Positions 1 through 6,832 of a stretch of DNA of 22,059 nucleotides are shown one piece after another. The notes beneath the pieces were generated by a model. It made no database searches. It had not been told where the DNA came from and worked only from the letters and a program-made list of their open reading frames with translations. Both the position numbers and the translations under genes were made by a program. Position 1 is the first letter of the stretch. Every line of letters begins with the position of its first letter. Where the stretch lies: positions 1 to 22,059 of the IMG/VR virus record IMGVR_UViG_3300030329_006221. One strand, 5' to 3'. Source of the stretch: a virus.

Positions 1-1005
1 TCTTTCTTTATTCTCTTTCCAATGACTTTTCGCTATTTTCCTTTGCGCTTTTTCTGATTTGCTCATAGGGAGTTTTTTATGAGAATCTCCTAACATTTCT
101 TCATCAAGCAATGGAGCCATAATGCATAAACAATTCACAACTTGGTTTGCTGGTGCATTAGTGTCATTTGGATGTTTCATCTTAACTCCACCAACGGTGA
201 ACATTTCATCTTTTGCGACTTTCTGTCCGTCGGCTGCAAGATGGTCTGGTCTACTATTTTCAGCAAATGCTGCAATCCATTCTTTTCTCTCTACGAAATC
301 TACTTGCTCATATGTGAAATTATCACCAGCGTTTTGAATGTTTCCTAATTCTGTTCTTGCAATTTGTTGCATTTTCGCTTTTCCACCAGGGAATTGGAAA
401 TCTTCCATTTCGCTTTGCATCTTTCCAACTAAATCTTTCATAGACATTCCAGTATTCATCGCTCTCTGTAGTTCCCTTCTTATTCCATATATGTTAGCTT
501 CCGCGAGTTGCGTAGACCATTTTGGTACAGAATTGTAAAAACCCATTCTGTTTCTTCGTAAAGCTTCTCTTGAAGTTGCGAAAAACGCTCCTTCCTCGAA
601 AGATGGGATTATCTTTTCTCCGTTAGCAGCTTCGTATCCATATCCTGCATCTACTGCTCTTGACTTAATATCTTCCAATGGCTCTTTGATATATTCTTCC
701 ATATCGAATTCACCACTTGAAATTATTGAATCTGCAATCTCATTAGATAATTCAGTTTCTCCTATTGGATAAAAGAACATAAGCTTAGGGTCAGGTGAAG
801 TTTTATTCACAGATTTTCCTGACAATTGCTCCAAATATGACGCTGGTGCTAACGCTCTAATGTTCTTAAAGAAAGCTTTATTGTGTTTCTTGGTGATTTT
901 AAAAACTATCTCTAAAAGTCTTTTTTCTCTCTCTAGCTTCCTTTTTGTTTTCTCAACGCTATACTCATCTTTTCCCTTAAGCTTAACGTCTGGTAAGGTG
1001 ATTTT
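1..1005 (-). CDS. MuF-like minor head protein, partial, reached by -1 frameshift from portal
   Basis: This frame is open on the minus strand from 1056 to the left edge and reads as a head-morphogenesis protein of the SPP1 gp7 / Mu F family, which sits at the portal and takes part in head assembly or DNA ejection. Seen: a Lys/Glu-rich, probably coiled-coil first part, an ARTELG segment near 340-360, then an ERKEW...DH..ADGQ stretch, a hydrophobic-P-N-D segment and NCLC near 125. This is the usual MuF order, with C-L-C where C-R-C is common. The frame has no ATG, GTG or TTG between the in-frame stop at 1057-1059 and a TTG at 832-834. The first ATG (778-780) has no ribosome binding site and would delete the N-terminal third. 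The coding signal starts inside the portal gene in the -1 frame, so I infer translation as a portal extension. The end lies outside the window. Family call is firm; mode of expression is inferred. Confidence 0.8.
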
Positions 1006-2360
1006 TTTTTTGACTTGTCTTCGTTTCTTGCTGGACCTCTTTCTCCTTCCATCGCATTAGGCGCGGAGTTTGCATCTCCAGGTTTTGGTCCATTTCCTTG
1101 TCCGAAATCTCCTTCTAAAATATTAGACAATGGACCTAAATTCATTGGAGCCATTATTTCATCTCCACCTTCTATTGGTGGGAGACCATCTATTTTTCTT
1201 AATTCATTCCTTGTCGCATGTCCAAATGCGTAGTATGTTCGTAATTGCTCTAACCTAAATTGAGAATCTTTTGCACGTGGGTCTTGGAATTTTATGCTAT
1301 GACTACCTTTGAACATCGGCATGAGATATTTGTTGATAGTTCCTTCTAATTTCTTTAGCAATGGCATGATTACGTTATTGTTCATCATTCTCTCACTTGC
1401 TTCTAATTCGCTCTTGTTTGAACTTTGTCCTGCAAGTACAACGGTTACGGGTACACCGAATGCTGCGGCAATCTCTTCACGAATCTGTTCTCTAGATTCT
1501 ATATGTTCTATTTCGTCTAGAGGTATGTTTAACGGTACGAACTCTAGAGCACCATGTTCAATCACTGCAATCTTTCCTCTCTTATCTCCACCTGAGTAAA
1601 GTTGTTGCCACTTGTTTCTCAAAGCTCTTGCTTCATTTTCATCTAATGGCAATTTAGAAACTAAAAGTCCATCAGGGATTGCTCTGTTCTTCAAAAGTTT
1701 TAATCTATGTTCATTTGTCTGATTATCTAAATCTATAGCATATGCAGATGCTTCAAGAGGAGAGAATCCATAATAAATGCTTCTTGGTCCTGGAAGTTTG
1801 AAATGAATCACTTCTTCACGAGAGAAGGCAACAGATTTTTTACCTTCAGGCAAAGATTGGTGATAATGAGATTCTGTATTTCCAATTTCATAAACATATC
1901 CAGCTACCAATTCTCCATTTCCATCTTGAGTCGTTTCAGGAACCACTCTCATAAGATGTCCCATTAAAGGATGTAATTCAATTGGTTTTCCATTTCTATT
2001 TCTTACTACGTACCAATATGCATTTCCATGAAGTTGCAAATCTATCACTGTTCTTTCCCATAGTTCTGTTGTGTCCATGATTGGGTTTGGATTGTTGAAT
2101 AAATCGTTTATAGGTCCATCATTTATTTCATATTCCTTTTTAGCACCTTTGAACAAAACATTAAATTCATTCATCATCATCTTGTTAGCAATTAACCTAA
2201 CGAAGACATACACCCAAGATTTATATTCTTTTGCGATATCTTTTGGAGGGATTGCCCTATTAAGGTTATCACCTTTCCCATAAGGAGATGCAACAACGTC
2301 TAAATACCTTTCTGCATTTTTCCTTTTGAATAATTTTTTAAAATTGTCTACAATACCCAT
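933..2360 (-). CDS. HK97-type phage portal protein
   Basis: Forms the dodecameric ring at the unique head vertex through which DNA is packaged and released. The 475 residues fit the HK97/Phage_portal family in length and motifs: an early WVYVFVRLIANKM helix, LHGNAYWYVVRNRNG near 110-125, a P-L-E-A-S segment in the wing, then an AAFGVPVTVV segment followed by a long stem helix and a Gly/Pro-rich acidic tail. Its first 13 bases overlap the end of the terminase gene, so translation is probably coupled. In the zero frame the protein ends 23 codons after a run of ten A residues with a basic tail. A -1 shift on that run continues into the minor head protein instead. Confidence 0.96.
   Translation of the reverse strand: MGIVDNFKKLFKRKNAERYLDVVASPYGKGDNLNRAIPPKDIAKEYKSWVYVFVRLIANKMMMNEFNVLFKGAKKEYEINDGPINDLFNNPNPIMDTTELWERTVIDLQLHGNAYWYVVRNRNGKPIELHPLMGHLMRVVPETTQDGNGELVAGYVYEIGNTESHYHQSLPEGKKSVAFSREEVIHFKLPGPRSIYYGFSPLEASAYAIDLDNQTNEHRLKLLKNRAIPDGLLVSKLPLDENEARALRNKWQQLYSGGDKRGKIAVIEHGALEFVPLNIPLDEIEHIESREQIREEIAAAFGVPVTVVLAGQSSNKSELEASERMMNNNVIMPLLKKLEGTINKYLMPMFKGSHSIKFQDPRAKDSQFRLEQLRTYYAFGHATRNELRKIDGLPPIEGGDEIMAPMNLGPLSNILEGDFGQGNGPKPGDANSAPNAMEGERGPARNEDKSKKKSPYQTLSLREKMSIALRKQKGS
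1002..1011 (-). promoter_or_regulatory. Candidate -1 ribosomal frameshift site (A10) joining portal to MuF-like protein
   Basis: On the message strand ten A residues are read in the portal frame as TCA-AAA-AAA-AAA-TCA, which contains the canonical slippery heptamer A-AAA-AAA. Slipping back one base moves the ribosome into the frame that encodes the MuF-like protein. A purine-rich GGAGAAAGAGG lies about 30 bases upstream and could act as an internal Shine-Dalgarno stimulator. Downstream, CCTTA and TAAGG can pair to form a weak stem. RNA polymerase slippage on A10 would give the same product. A one-base undercount of the run in the assembly would also explain it. Confidence 0.6.
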
Positions 2361-3616
2361 AATTTCACTCCTCTTGCTTTTTTAATTCCAAAGAATGCTA
2401 ACATCAATGAGATAACGCAGTCATCATGCATTCCTCCTGGAGCGGAGTAAGTCACGGTTCCATGTTTCGTTTTATTCATTTCGTAAGACACTAATTCATC
2501 TATAAAAATTTTAGCTTTAGATGGAATCATTAAATCTTGATTCTCAATTCCAAAACTCAAATTATCTACTAATTCGTTTTTCCTTTGTGAAGATAATGTT
2601 ATCGGAATAACTCTCAAACCTTCCGCTCTTAACCCATCGCAAATTGGCACACCAATTGCAGTCTCATCTACTAACATTTTAGGGTTTCCATATTTATCTG
2701 CACAATATTTAATTCTCTTCTTTTGCGTCTCATAGTTCACATCCTGGAACCTATCATAATAAACTAATCGGCCCTCACTGTCCAGAACTGTAATTACAGT
2801 GAAGTCATTCTTCTTAGCAAGGTCAACTCCCATTGTGTAGTTTTCACCATCTTTATGAGCGATTGGGATATTGTATTCTTTAACAATTCTGTCAACTCCT
2901 TTAAATGCTCCACCTGCATAATCTACAAATTCTGCTAAAATCTCTTGCTTATATTTCAACATAGGCATTGTGCTTTTCATCTCTTCTATTTCTTCTCTCG
3001 CGATGAGTTCATTATTGTAAGTAGTAAAATGGAAACTCTTAAAAAGAGGGTCGTCTTTATCATTTCCTCTTAAGAAAAGTTGATAAAAGAAATCTCTTCC
3101 TTTTGGCGTAGATATGAATATAGCTTTGCCTTGTCCAACAGTTAACATAGGACGAATGTACCTATGCCATACATCTTCAGGTTCTTTAATCATTGCAAAT
3201 TCGTCAAATACGACTATGCCATCAATGGTCGCTCCTCTTAAGTTGTCTAGATGATTCTTCTCCGCTGAATGGAATTCTATCCTTGAGCCATTTATAAATT
3301 CAATGAAAAGTTCAGAATGAGAAACTTTAGCTATTTCGTTAGGAAATATGTTTATGGCAGTCCTGAATGGACGCTTAACTTGCTTATGTGATGGAGCAAT
3401 CCACCAATTTACACTTCCCTTTTTCTGCATGGCAACATTCTTTATCTCTTGGATACATGCTTGAGTTTTCCCACCCTGACGTCCTACACAGACAACTCTA
3501 TATCTCGTTTCGCAAGAATGAAGTTTTTTTTGCCACGCAAAAGGCTTGTATTCTATATTCTCTATTTTTGTTTGGCTACTTTTTCCTTTGCTGGCTAAAG
3601 CTTTCGCTAAACTCAT
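2348..3616 (-). CDS. terL: Terminase large subunit (ATPase and nuclease)
   Basis: Motor and nuclease that cuts concatemeric phage DNA and pumps it into the prohead through the portal. The 422 residues show an N-terminal ATPase with Walker A GRQGGKT (45-51), Walker B IVVFDE (134-139) and coupling motif FISTPKG (167-173). The C-terminal RNase H-like nuclease has acidic residues in MGVDLA (Asp265), MLVDE (Asp317) and HDD (398-399). Length and order are complete for the family. The start ATG overlaps the stop of a 24-residue miniprotein (ATGA), and its own 3' end overlaps the portal start. No small terminase subunit is recognisable; the helical protein just upstream is the only positional candidate. 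Confidence 0.97.
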   Translation of the reverse strand: MSLAKALASKGKSSQTKIENIEYKPFAWQKKLHSCETRYRVVCVGRQGGKTQACIQEIKNVAMQKKGSVNWWIAPSHKQVKRPFRTAINIFPNEIAKVSHSELFIEFINGSRIEFHSAEKNHLDNLRGATIDGIVVFDEFAMIKEPEDVWHRYIRPMLTVGQGKAIFISTPKGRDFFYQLFLRGNDKDDPLFKSFHFTTYNNELIAREEIEEMKSTMPMLKYKQEILAEFVDYAGGAFKGVDRIVKEYNIPIAHKDGENYTMGVDLAKKNDFTVITVLDSEGRLVYYDRFQDVNYETQKKRIKYCADKYGNPKMLVDETAIGVPICDGLRAEGLRVIPITLSSQRKNELVDNLSFGIENQDLMIPSKAKIFIDELVSYEMNKTKHGTVTYSAPGGMHDDCVISLMLAFFGIKKARGVKLWVL

Positions 3617-3687
3617 TTTCTACGACTCTTGTTTCTTAACAAAGTCCAAACAGCAAGAACTACTATCGCAATCTGCCACTCATTCAT
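3613..3687 (-). CDS. 24-residue single-span membrane miniprotein
   Basis: A short frame begins at an ATG preceded by AAGGAG with a six-base spacer, stronger than most starts nearby, and ends in a TGA that overlaps the terminase ATG. The peptide is MNEW, then a hydrophobic span of about 14 residues rich in Ile, Val, Leu and Ala, then a basic tail ending KSRRK. It is therefore likely a single transmembrane helix with a cytoplasmic positive end. The upstream gene stops two bases before this start. The site may serve mainly to couple terminase translation, but the hydrophobic-then-basic pattern suggests a real product. Function is not recognised; a small holin or spanin partner is possible. Confidence 0.6.
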   Translation of the reverse strand: MNEWQIAIVVLAVWTLLRNKSRRK

Positions 3688-3688
3688 G

Positions 3689-3997
3689 TTATTCTCCTTG
3701 GTTCCTCATTTGAGCAACTACAACTATTGAATTTCCTAACCTTTCCATAAATGCAATTTCTTGGTTAACTATTTTAGAAAGTTTCTCCATCATTATGACG
3801 TTCTGCATCTTTCTGTCTTCTGATTTTAAGGTATGAAACTTATCTTGGCACACATTAATACATGTCCTTAACTTCTCCAGTGAACTTAACGCTTGGACCT
3901 CTAGTTTATACAACCTAGTGAGTTCGTCACTCACCTCCACAGCCTCGTTAAAGTCTGGAAAGTTATCAGGTTCAGGTATATCATTATTCTTTACCAT
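3689..3997 (-). CDS. Helical protein of unknown function upstream of terminase
   Basis: About 102 residues, acidic N-terminus (NNDIPEPDNFPDFNEAVEVSDEL) followed by predicted helices with heptad-like leucines, so probably a small oligomer. Two ATGs lie six bases apart. The second (3995-3997) sits nine bases after a GGAGG and is preferred; the first abuts the ribosome binding site with no spacer. The start overlaps the end of the preceding -1 frame. Position just before the large terminase would suit a small terminase subunit, but no helix-turn-helix motif is evident, so this is only a possibility. Confidence 0.75.
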   Translation of the reverse strand: MVKNNDIPEPDNFPDFNEAVEVSDELTRLYKLEVQALSSLEKLRTCINVCQDKFHTLKSEDRKMQNVIMMEKLSKIVNQEIAFMERLGNSIVVVAQMRNQGE

Positions 3998-4170
3998 TTC
4001 CATCCTCCTCCAACAAACAGGATGTTTTCGTCATTTTTTCTTGTGACTCCAACAAATACTTCGTCGTTAATATGTTTACTAAAAACAAGTTCAGAATCTG
4101 ATAAACCCATGTTATCTAAAGACTCTAATATCCTTGCCTTATTAGTTATTCTATCAACGACTCTTAGGCT
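3991..4170 (-). CDS. Possible 59-residue -1 frame extension of the upstream membrane protein
   Basis: In the frame -1 relative to the 96-residue membrane protein there is an open stretch beginning right at that gene's end and finishing in GGGWKW and a stop overlapping the next gene's start. It reads as an amphipathic helix followed by a strand-like segment (NDEVFVGVTRKNDENILFVG), so it looks coding. It has no ATG, GTG or TTG until a Met at 4108-4110, which lacks a ribosome binding site. The frame can be entered by a -1 slip at C-CCA-AAA (4170-4176), immediately before the zero-frame stop. Starting at 4110 gives 39 residues. Function unknown. Confidence 0.45.
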   Translation of the reverse strand, partial: SLRVVDRITNKARILESLDNMGLSDSELVFSKHINDEVFVGVTRKNDENILFVGGGWKW

Positions 4171-4454
4171 TTTGGGACAAATGCTGCCAATTGTTGCATC
4201 AAACCTTTTCCATATTTGTTCAAAACAGAAACAAGTATGTTAATCAAATGACCCATGCAATTCTTCACCCAAGATTCAGAAATCCACGGATAGTCATCCT
4301 TTAGATTCTCCTCTAGCTTCGCAAGGACTTCAGCTTTCTTCTCGCTGCCAGACCCTTTGTTTTCAGATTCAGCTTCAGCAACAAGGACCAATCCCACTAG
4401 GACAGGCATCCATGTTGTGACGCTCATGTATAAGTCTTTTATTTTATCGAACAT
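4164..4454 (-). CDS. Small membrane protein, holin-like architecture
   Basis: The start at 4452-4454 is chosen because GGAGG lies nine bases upstream; an earlier in-frame ATG at 4490 has no such site. The 96-residue product has one hydrophobic span (residues about 14-27, WMPVLVGLVLV), then a charged helical region (SENKGSGSEKKAEVLAKLEE) and a weakly hydrophobic C-terminal part. One N-terminal span plus a Lys/Glu-rich helix resembles LLH-type phage holins, but similarity is architectural only. It lies in a run of small membrane proteins, which would suit a lysis cassette, though no endolysin was seen. Its stop follows a possible -1 slippery site. Confidence 0.65.
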   Translation of the reverse strand: MFDKIKDLYMSVTTWMPVLVGLVLVAEAESENKGSGSEKKAEVLAKLEENLKDDYPWISESWVKNCMGHLINILVSVLNKYGKGLMQQLAAFVPKA

Positions 4455-4491
4455 TGTGTATATCCTCCATATTCTTAAGATATTCCACATT

Positions 4492-4872
4492 TTAATTCAA
4501 AATCCACGATAATCCGTACAGAAAATAAACACACAACATTCCATAAGCCCACAACCCGAAATTAGTTATGAACACTGCAGTTCTGTTGTGGCCATGAACA
4601 CTCATCCACATTGCTATAAAAACTATTAGGCTCATGCAGAGAAGTTTCACCTCCAGCATAGAAACACCTACTCCGGACATGAAGAGCAAAACAGGGTTAA
4701 GTTCTATATCTCCATAGAAGAACATGACTACTCTCGTCGCTACAAGGTCCAAGAAGGAAAGAAAACAGAACAGAGGCAACTTCCACACGAGGTCAAACTG
4801 CCATAGACTGCTATCAGGGTCCTCCATCATTTTTTCCGAAATGTTATCTTCGTCAAAATAATTCCTTTCCAT
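4492..4872 (-). CDS. Integral membrane protein resembling DUF5658
   Basis: 126 residues with an acidic N-terminal segment and about four hydrophobic spans. The segment FLDLVATRVVMFFYGDIELNP followed by a Lys in the next span (EVKLL) resembles the DUF5658 pattern, in which an Asp in one helix, a Gly-x-x-Glu-x-Asn-Pro turn and a Lys in the following helix recur. The role of that family is unknown to me. The ATG directly follows the stop of the upstream gene, and GAGGTG about ten bases upstream can serve as ribosome binding site. Confidence 0.75.
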   Translation of the reverse strand: MERNYFDEDNISEKMMEDPDSSLWQFDLVWKLPLFCFLSFLDLVATRVVMFFYGDIELNPVLLFMSGVGVSMLEVKLLCMSLIVFIAMWMSVHGHNRTAVFITNFGLWAYGMLCVYFLYGLSWILN

Positions 4873-5118
4873 TTAACTCAACACCTCTTCGTGGTTTGGC
4901 ACCACTTCTTTCAATTGTTTCAATTCCCATTGCAAATCCCAAATAATCATTGAATATTCATGCAACATCCTATTCAAATCAAAGTTCTGTAGTTGCTCTA
5001 CTTCATAAGCGTCAACCACTGCCTTCACGTTCTTGTCATAACCAACCATGAAGGACCACTGGTAGCCATTCACTAATAGACTTACTACTAAAATCCATTT
5101 CTGTATCACCTTCTTCAT
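4873..5118 (-). CDS. Small membrane-anchored protein of unknown function
   Basis: Start at 5116-5118 is chosen because CAGGAGG ends seven bases before it; an in-frame ATG ten codons earlier lacks such a site. The 81-residue product begins MKKVIQKW followed by a hydrophobic span (ILVVSLLVNGYQWSFMV), then a helical, coiled-coil-like part rich in Glu and Leu (MIIWDLQWELKQLKEVV). A signal anchor followed by an extracellular helix is the shape of an inner-membrane spanin, but no specific family is recognised. First gene after the structured non-coding region, TAA-ATG joined to the next gene. Confidence 0.7.
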   Translation of the reverse strand: MKKVIQKWILVVSLLVNGYQWSFMVGYDKNVKAVVDAYEVEQLQNFDLNRMLHEYSMIIWDLQWELKQLKEVVPNHEEVLS

Positions 5119-5148
5119 AATATTACCTCCTGGTTTTAATCCTATCAA

Positions 5149-5546
5149 GAAACCTAGAGAATCTAGTCCAAAAGATATGGTTTGAGTCCTAATCTGGAAA
5201 GGTCAGTCCAGTATTCTATGGTAGTAGCCTTGCCTCTCGCAGCGCTGCTGGCGTATTAGGCAGCTAGCTACTCTCTTGGGACCCTTAGGTTCCTCTTTCG
5301 GGAGGGAGGCTTAGGGCAAGGCCATAGCGGGTCGCTAGGCGGTGAGGTGGTGTCGTTAAAGCTACACGACCTAGGTGTGCTACACGTAGGCACGTTTCAC
5401 GTACCACGTTTGCACCTGTTAGGACCTCTCCTACTCTAGTTAAGGGAACCTGGTTAGTCCCTAACCTAAGACCTAGGGTTCTAAGACCCTTAAGGGGATA
5501 GGGAATCCTACGGTTCTAGAATCCGGTTTGTCCCAAACAAGGGTCT
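5149..5546. ncRNA. GC-rich structured non-coding element, candidate RNA
   Basis: About 400 bases with no credible reading frame. GC content reaches about 62% in 5281-5340, against roughly 25-40% in flanking genes. Unusually many CTAG, CCTA and TAGG words occur. Paired segments I can place: 5223-5228 with 5267-5272, 5231-5235 with 5258-5262 and 5239-5243 with 5247-5252 (one long nested stem); 5275-5278 with 5317-5320 and 5282-5285 with 5313-5316 around a stem at 5292-5296/5301-5305; 5352-5355 with 5367-5370; 5373-5377 with 5413-5417, stacked directly on 5418-5425 with 5457-5465; and 5483-5491 with 5539-5547. The strand is undecided: neighbours are read leftward, but one small loop is UUCG on the plus strand. 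No known RNA family is recognised. Confidence 0.55.
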
Positions 5547-5547
5547 T
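5483..5547. other. Four-way junction closed by a 9-bp perfect stem at the end of the phosphoesterase gene
   Basis: AAGACCCTT (5483-5491) pairs perfectly with AAGGGTCTT (5539-5547) and encloses three small hairpins: GGAT/ATCC (5496-5508), CGG/CCG (5511-5525) and GTTTG/CAAAC (5526-5538). The outer stem includes the last base of the phosphoesterase stop codon. ACCCT (5486-5490) can instead pair with AGGGT (5475-5479) to form a local hairpin, so two mutually exclusive folds are possible. Confidence 0.5.
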
Positions 5548-6476
5548 TAGCCTCTACTGGCTGGGATAACCTGGTAGTCTACTTCACCAAGCAGATGGTT
5601 CCAAAAGAACCTTAGCCAATAAGCACCTAACGGCTTGGGTGGTCTTCCTTTTCTGCGATGCCATGAGTTAGGCTCATCAGTATACTCGTCCTTATAGGTT
5701 GGCAATTGTATGTGGGTTTGGTAATCCATGTAGGTGGTGCCTCGTGAATTACATCTGTCTCTACATATTTCTACTATCCATTGCTCGTGTATATGCCCTT
5801 GCACTACCATGTGTGCATCTGGGAGGTATACCGCCTTTCTATTAGACTGTATTACTCCCTTCGTGACAGGTCCACCTCCTCCTGAGCCATGAGTAAAGTA
5901 CAGTTTCTTCGAAAATACCTTCTTTGATTTTTCAAACCTGAATTGGAATATTATCCATCCTGAGTAGTTGCCTCCTTGGATAGAGAGGCCATGTTCTGCG
6001 TTCAATAAAGCGAGTAATCTTTGAATAACATCTGTCTCTTTGTGTTGGAGTATGGAATACTCGTGATTACCCATTCCTATATGCATGATATTCTTAGCAT
6101 AAGGTTCTAAATATTCTATTGAGGTCTCTACTACAGAATCGATATATCTGTTATTTTTATGTTCCGGGCGTATGTCTCCCTTTGCCATACGAGGGTCTCC
6201 TTTACCTTGCATGAGGCAATAAAAGTCTCCGAACATGAGGATACCTGCATCTCTCTCCATTGCTTGGTCAAGGTGCAAGCTCATTAGGTCTCTGTTTGTT
6301 TTAGGGTTATCCCAATGGTGGTCCGCTTGGAGAAGGAACCATTTCTCCCAACCTCTGCTCTTCCTTCCACAGGGCAGGCCTGCTTGTCTCGGTGTACCTG
6401 GCTCCGCTTTCACCGTAACGGAAGGCATCGTTATGTTGACTCTATAAACTGATTTGTTTAGTTTTTCTATTTCCAT
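5547..6476 (-). CDS. Calcineurin-like metallophosphoesterase
   Basis: A two-metal phosphoesterase of about 309 residues. Visible motifs in order: ADHHWD (51-56, metal ligands of motif I), FGDF (82-85), GMGNHEY (134-140), YFTHG with a Gly-rich turn, and VVQGHIHEQW near the C-terminal third. All five expected ligand blocks are present, so it should be active. The substrate is unknown; phage members act on DNA or nucleotides. The ATG is preceded by AAGGAGG with an eight-base spacer and overlaps the end of the PD-(D/E)XK nuclease by ten bases, which suggests joint work on DNA processing or base modification. Last recognisable gene before the structured element. Confidence 0.9.
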   Translation of the reverse strand: MEIEKLNKSVYRVNITMPSVTVKAEPGTPRQAGLPCGRKSRGWEKWFLLQADHHWDNPKTNRDLMSLHLDQAMERDAGILMFGDFYCLMQGKGDPRMAKGDIRPEHKNNRYIDSVVETSIEYLEPYAKNIMHIGMGNHEYSILQHKETDVIQRLLALLNAEHGLSIQGGNYSGWIIFQFRFEKSKKVFSKKLYFTHGSGGGGPVTKGVIQSNRKAVYLPDAHMVVQGHIHEQWIVEICRDRCNSRGTTYMDYQTHIQLPTYKDEYTDEPNSWHRRKGRPPKPLGAYWLRFFWNHLLGEVDYQVIPASRG

Positions 6477-6832
6477 CCTTTTAACCTCCTTAATTCTTTT
6501 ATCAATTTGAAAAAGTCTTTAACATCTAAAACTGCAAATTGCATACTTTTTCTTGAATCTTTAACATCTTGTTTTTCATATTTTATTAAAACTGTTGGGA
6601 TATCTTTCTTCCCTGACGCATCACATGCCTGTGAGTACGCTTTTTTAAAATTAGGTTTCTTTCCAGTTTTGCACTGAACTATAAATGGTTTAGTCTCTTC
6701 TAAATCTTTTCCTAAATCATTTCCTTGGTACTCTAAATGCCTTCTTGCATTAGACCACCCTATTTCCCTGAAGAGCTGAGCACACTTCCTTTCCCAGTTG
6801 TGTCCCTTTCTTCTACTATTTTTTCCTGACAT
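6467..6832 (-). CDS. PD-(D/E)XK nuclease, Holliday-junction-resolvase-like
   Basis: A small protein of about 121 residues beginning with a basic RRKGHNWERK segment. An early Glu (WERKCAQLFRE), a pattern ARRHLEYQGNDLGKDLEE supplying the acidic residue, and VQCKTGKK as the (Q/E)xK motif define the PD-(D/E)XK fold, close in shape to Hjc-type resolvases and phage VRR-like nucleases. It would cut branched or specific DNA during replication or recombination. The second of two adjacent ATGs (6830-6832) fits the AAGGAGG best. The start overlaps the end of the preceding gene. Catalytic Cys in place of Val/Ala in Q-C-K is a mild variation. Confidence 0.8.
   Translation of the reverse strand: MSGKNSRRKGHNWERKCAQLFREIGWSNARRHLEYQGNDLGKDLEETKPFIVQCKTGKKPNFKKAYSQACDASGKKDIPTVLIKYEKQDVKDSRKSMQFAVLDVKDFFKLIKELRRLKGWK

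Noticed and set aside
778-780. ATG as an independent start of the MuF-like gene
   Set aside because: No ribosome binding site, and it would discard the N-terminal coding region that continues upstream in the same frame.
5163-5190. AAAGATAT...GTCC resembling a conserved group I intron segment
   Set aside because: The matching core partner segments are absent, the spacing is wrong, and no interrupted gene flanks it.
5505-5535. T-arm-like GGTTCTAGAATCC suggesting a tRNA in the structured region
   Set aside because: No acceptor stem or anticodon arm could be placed at the right distance on either strand.
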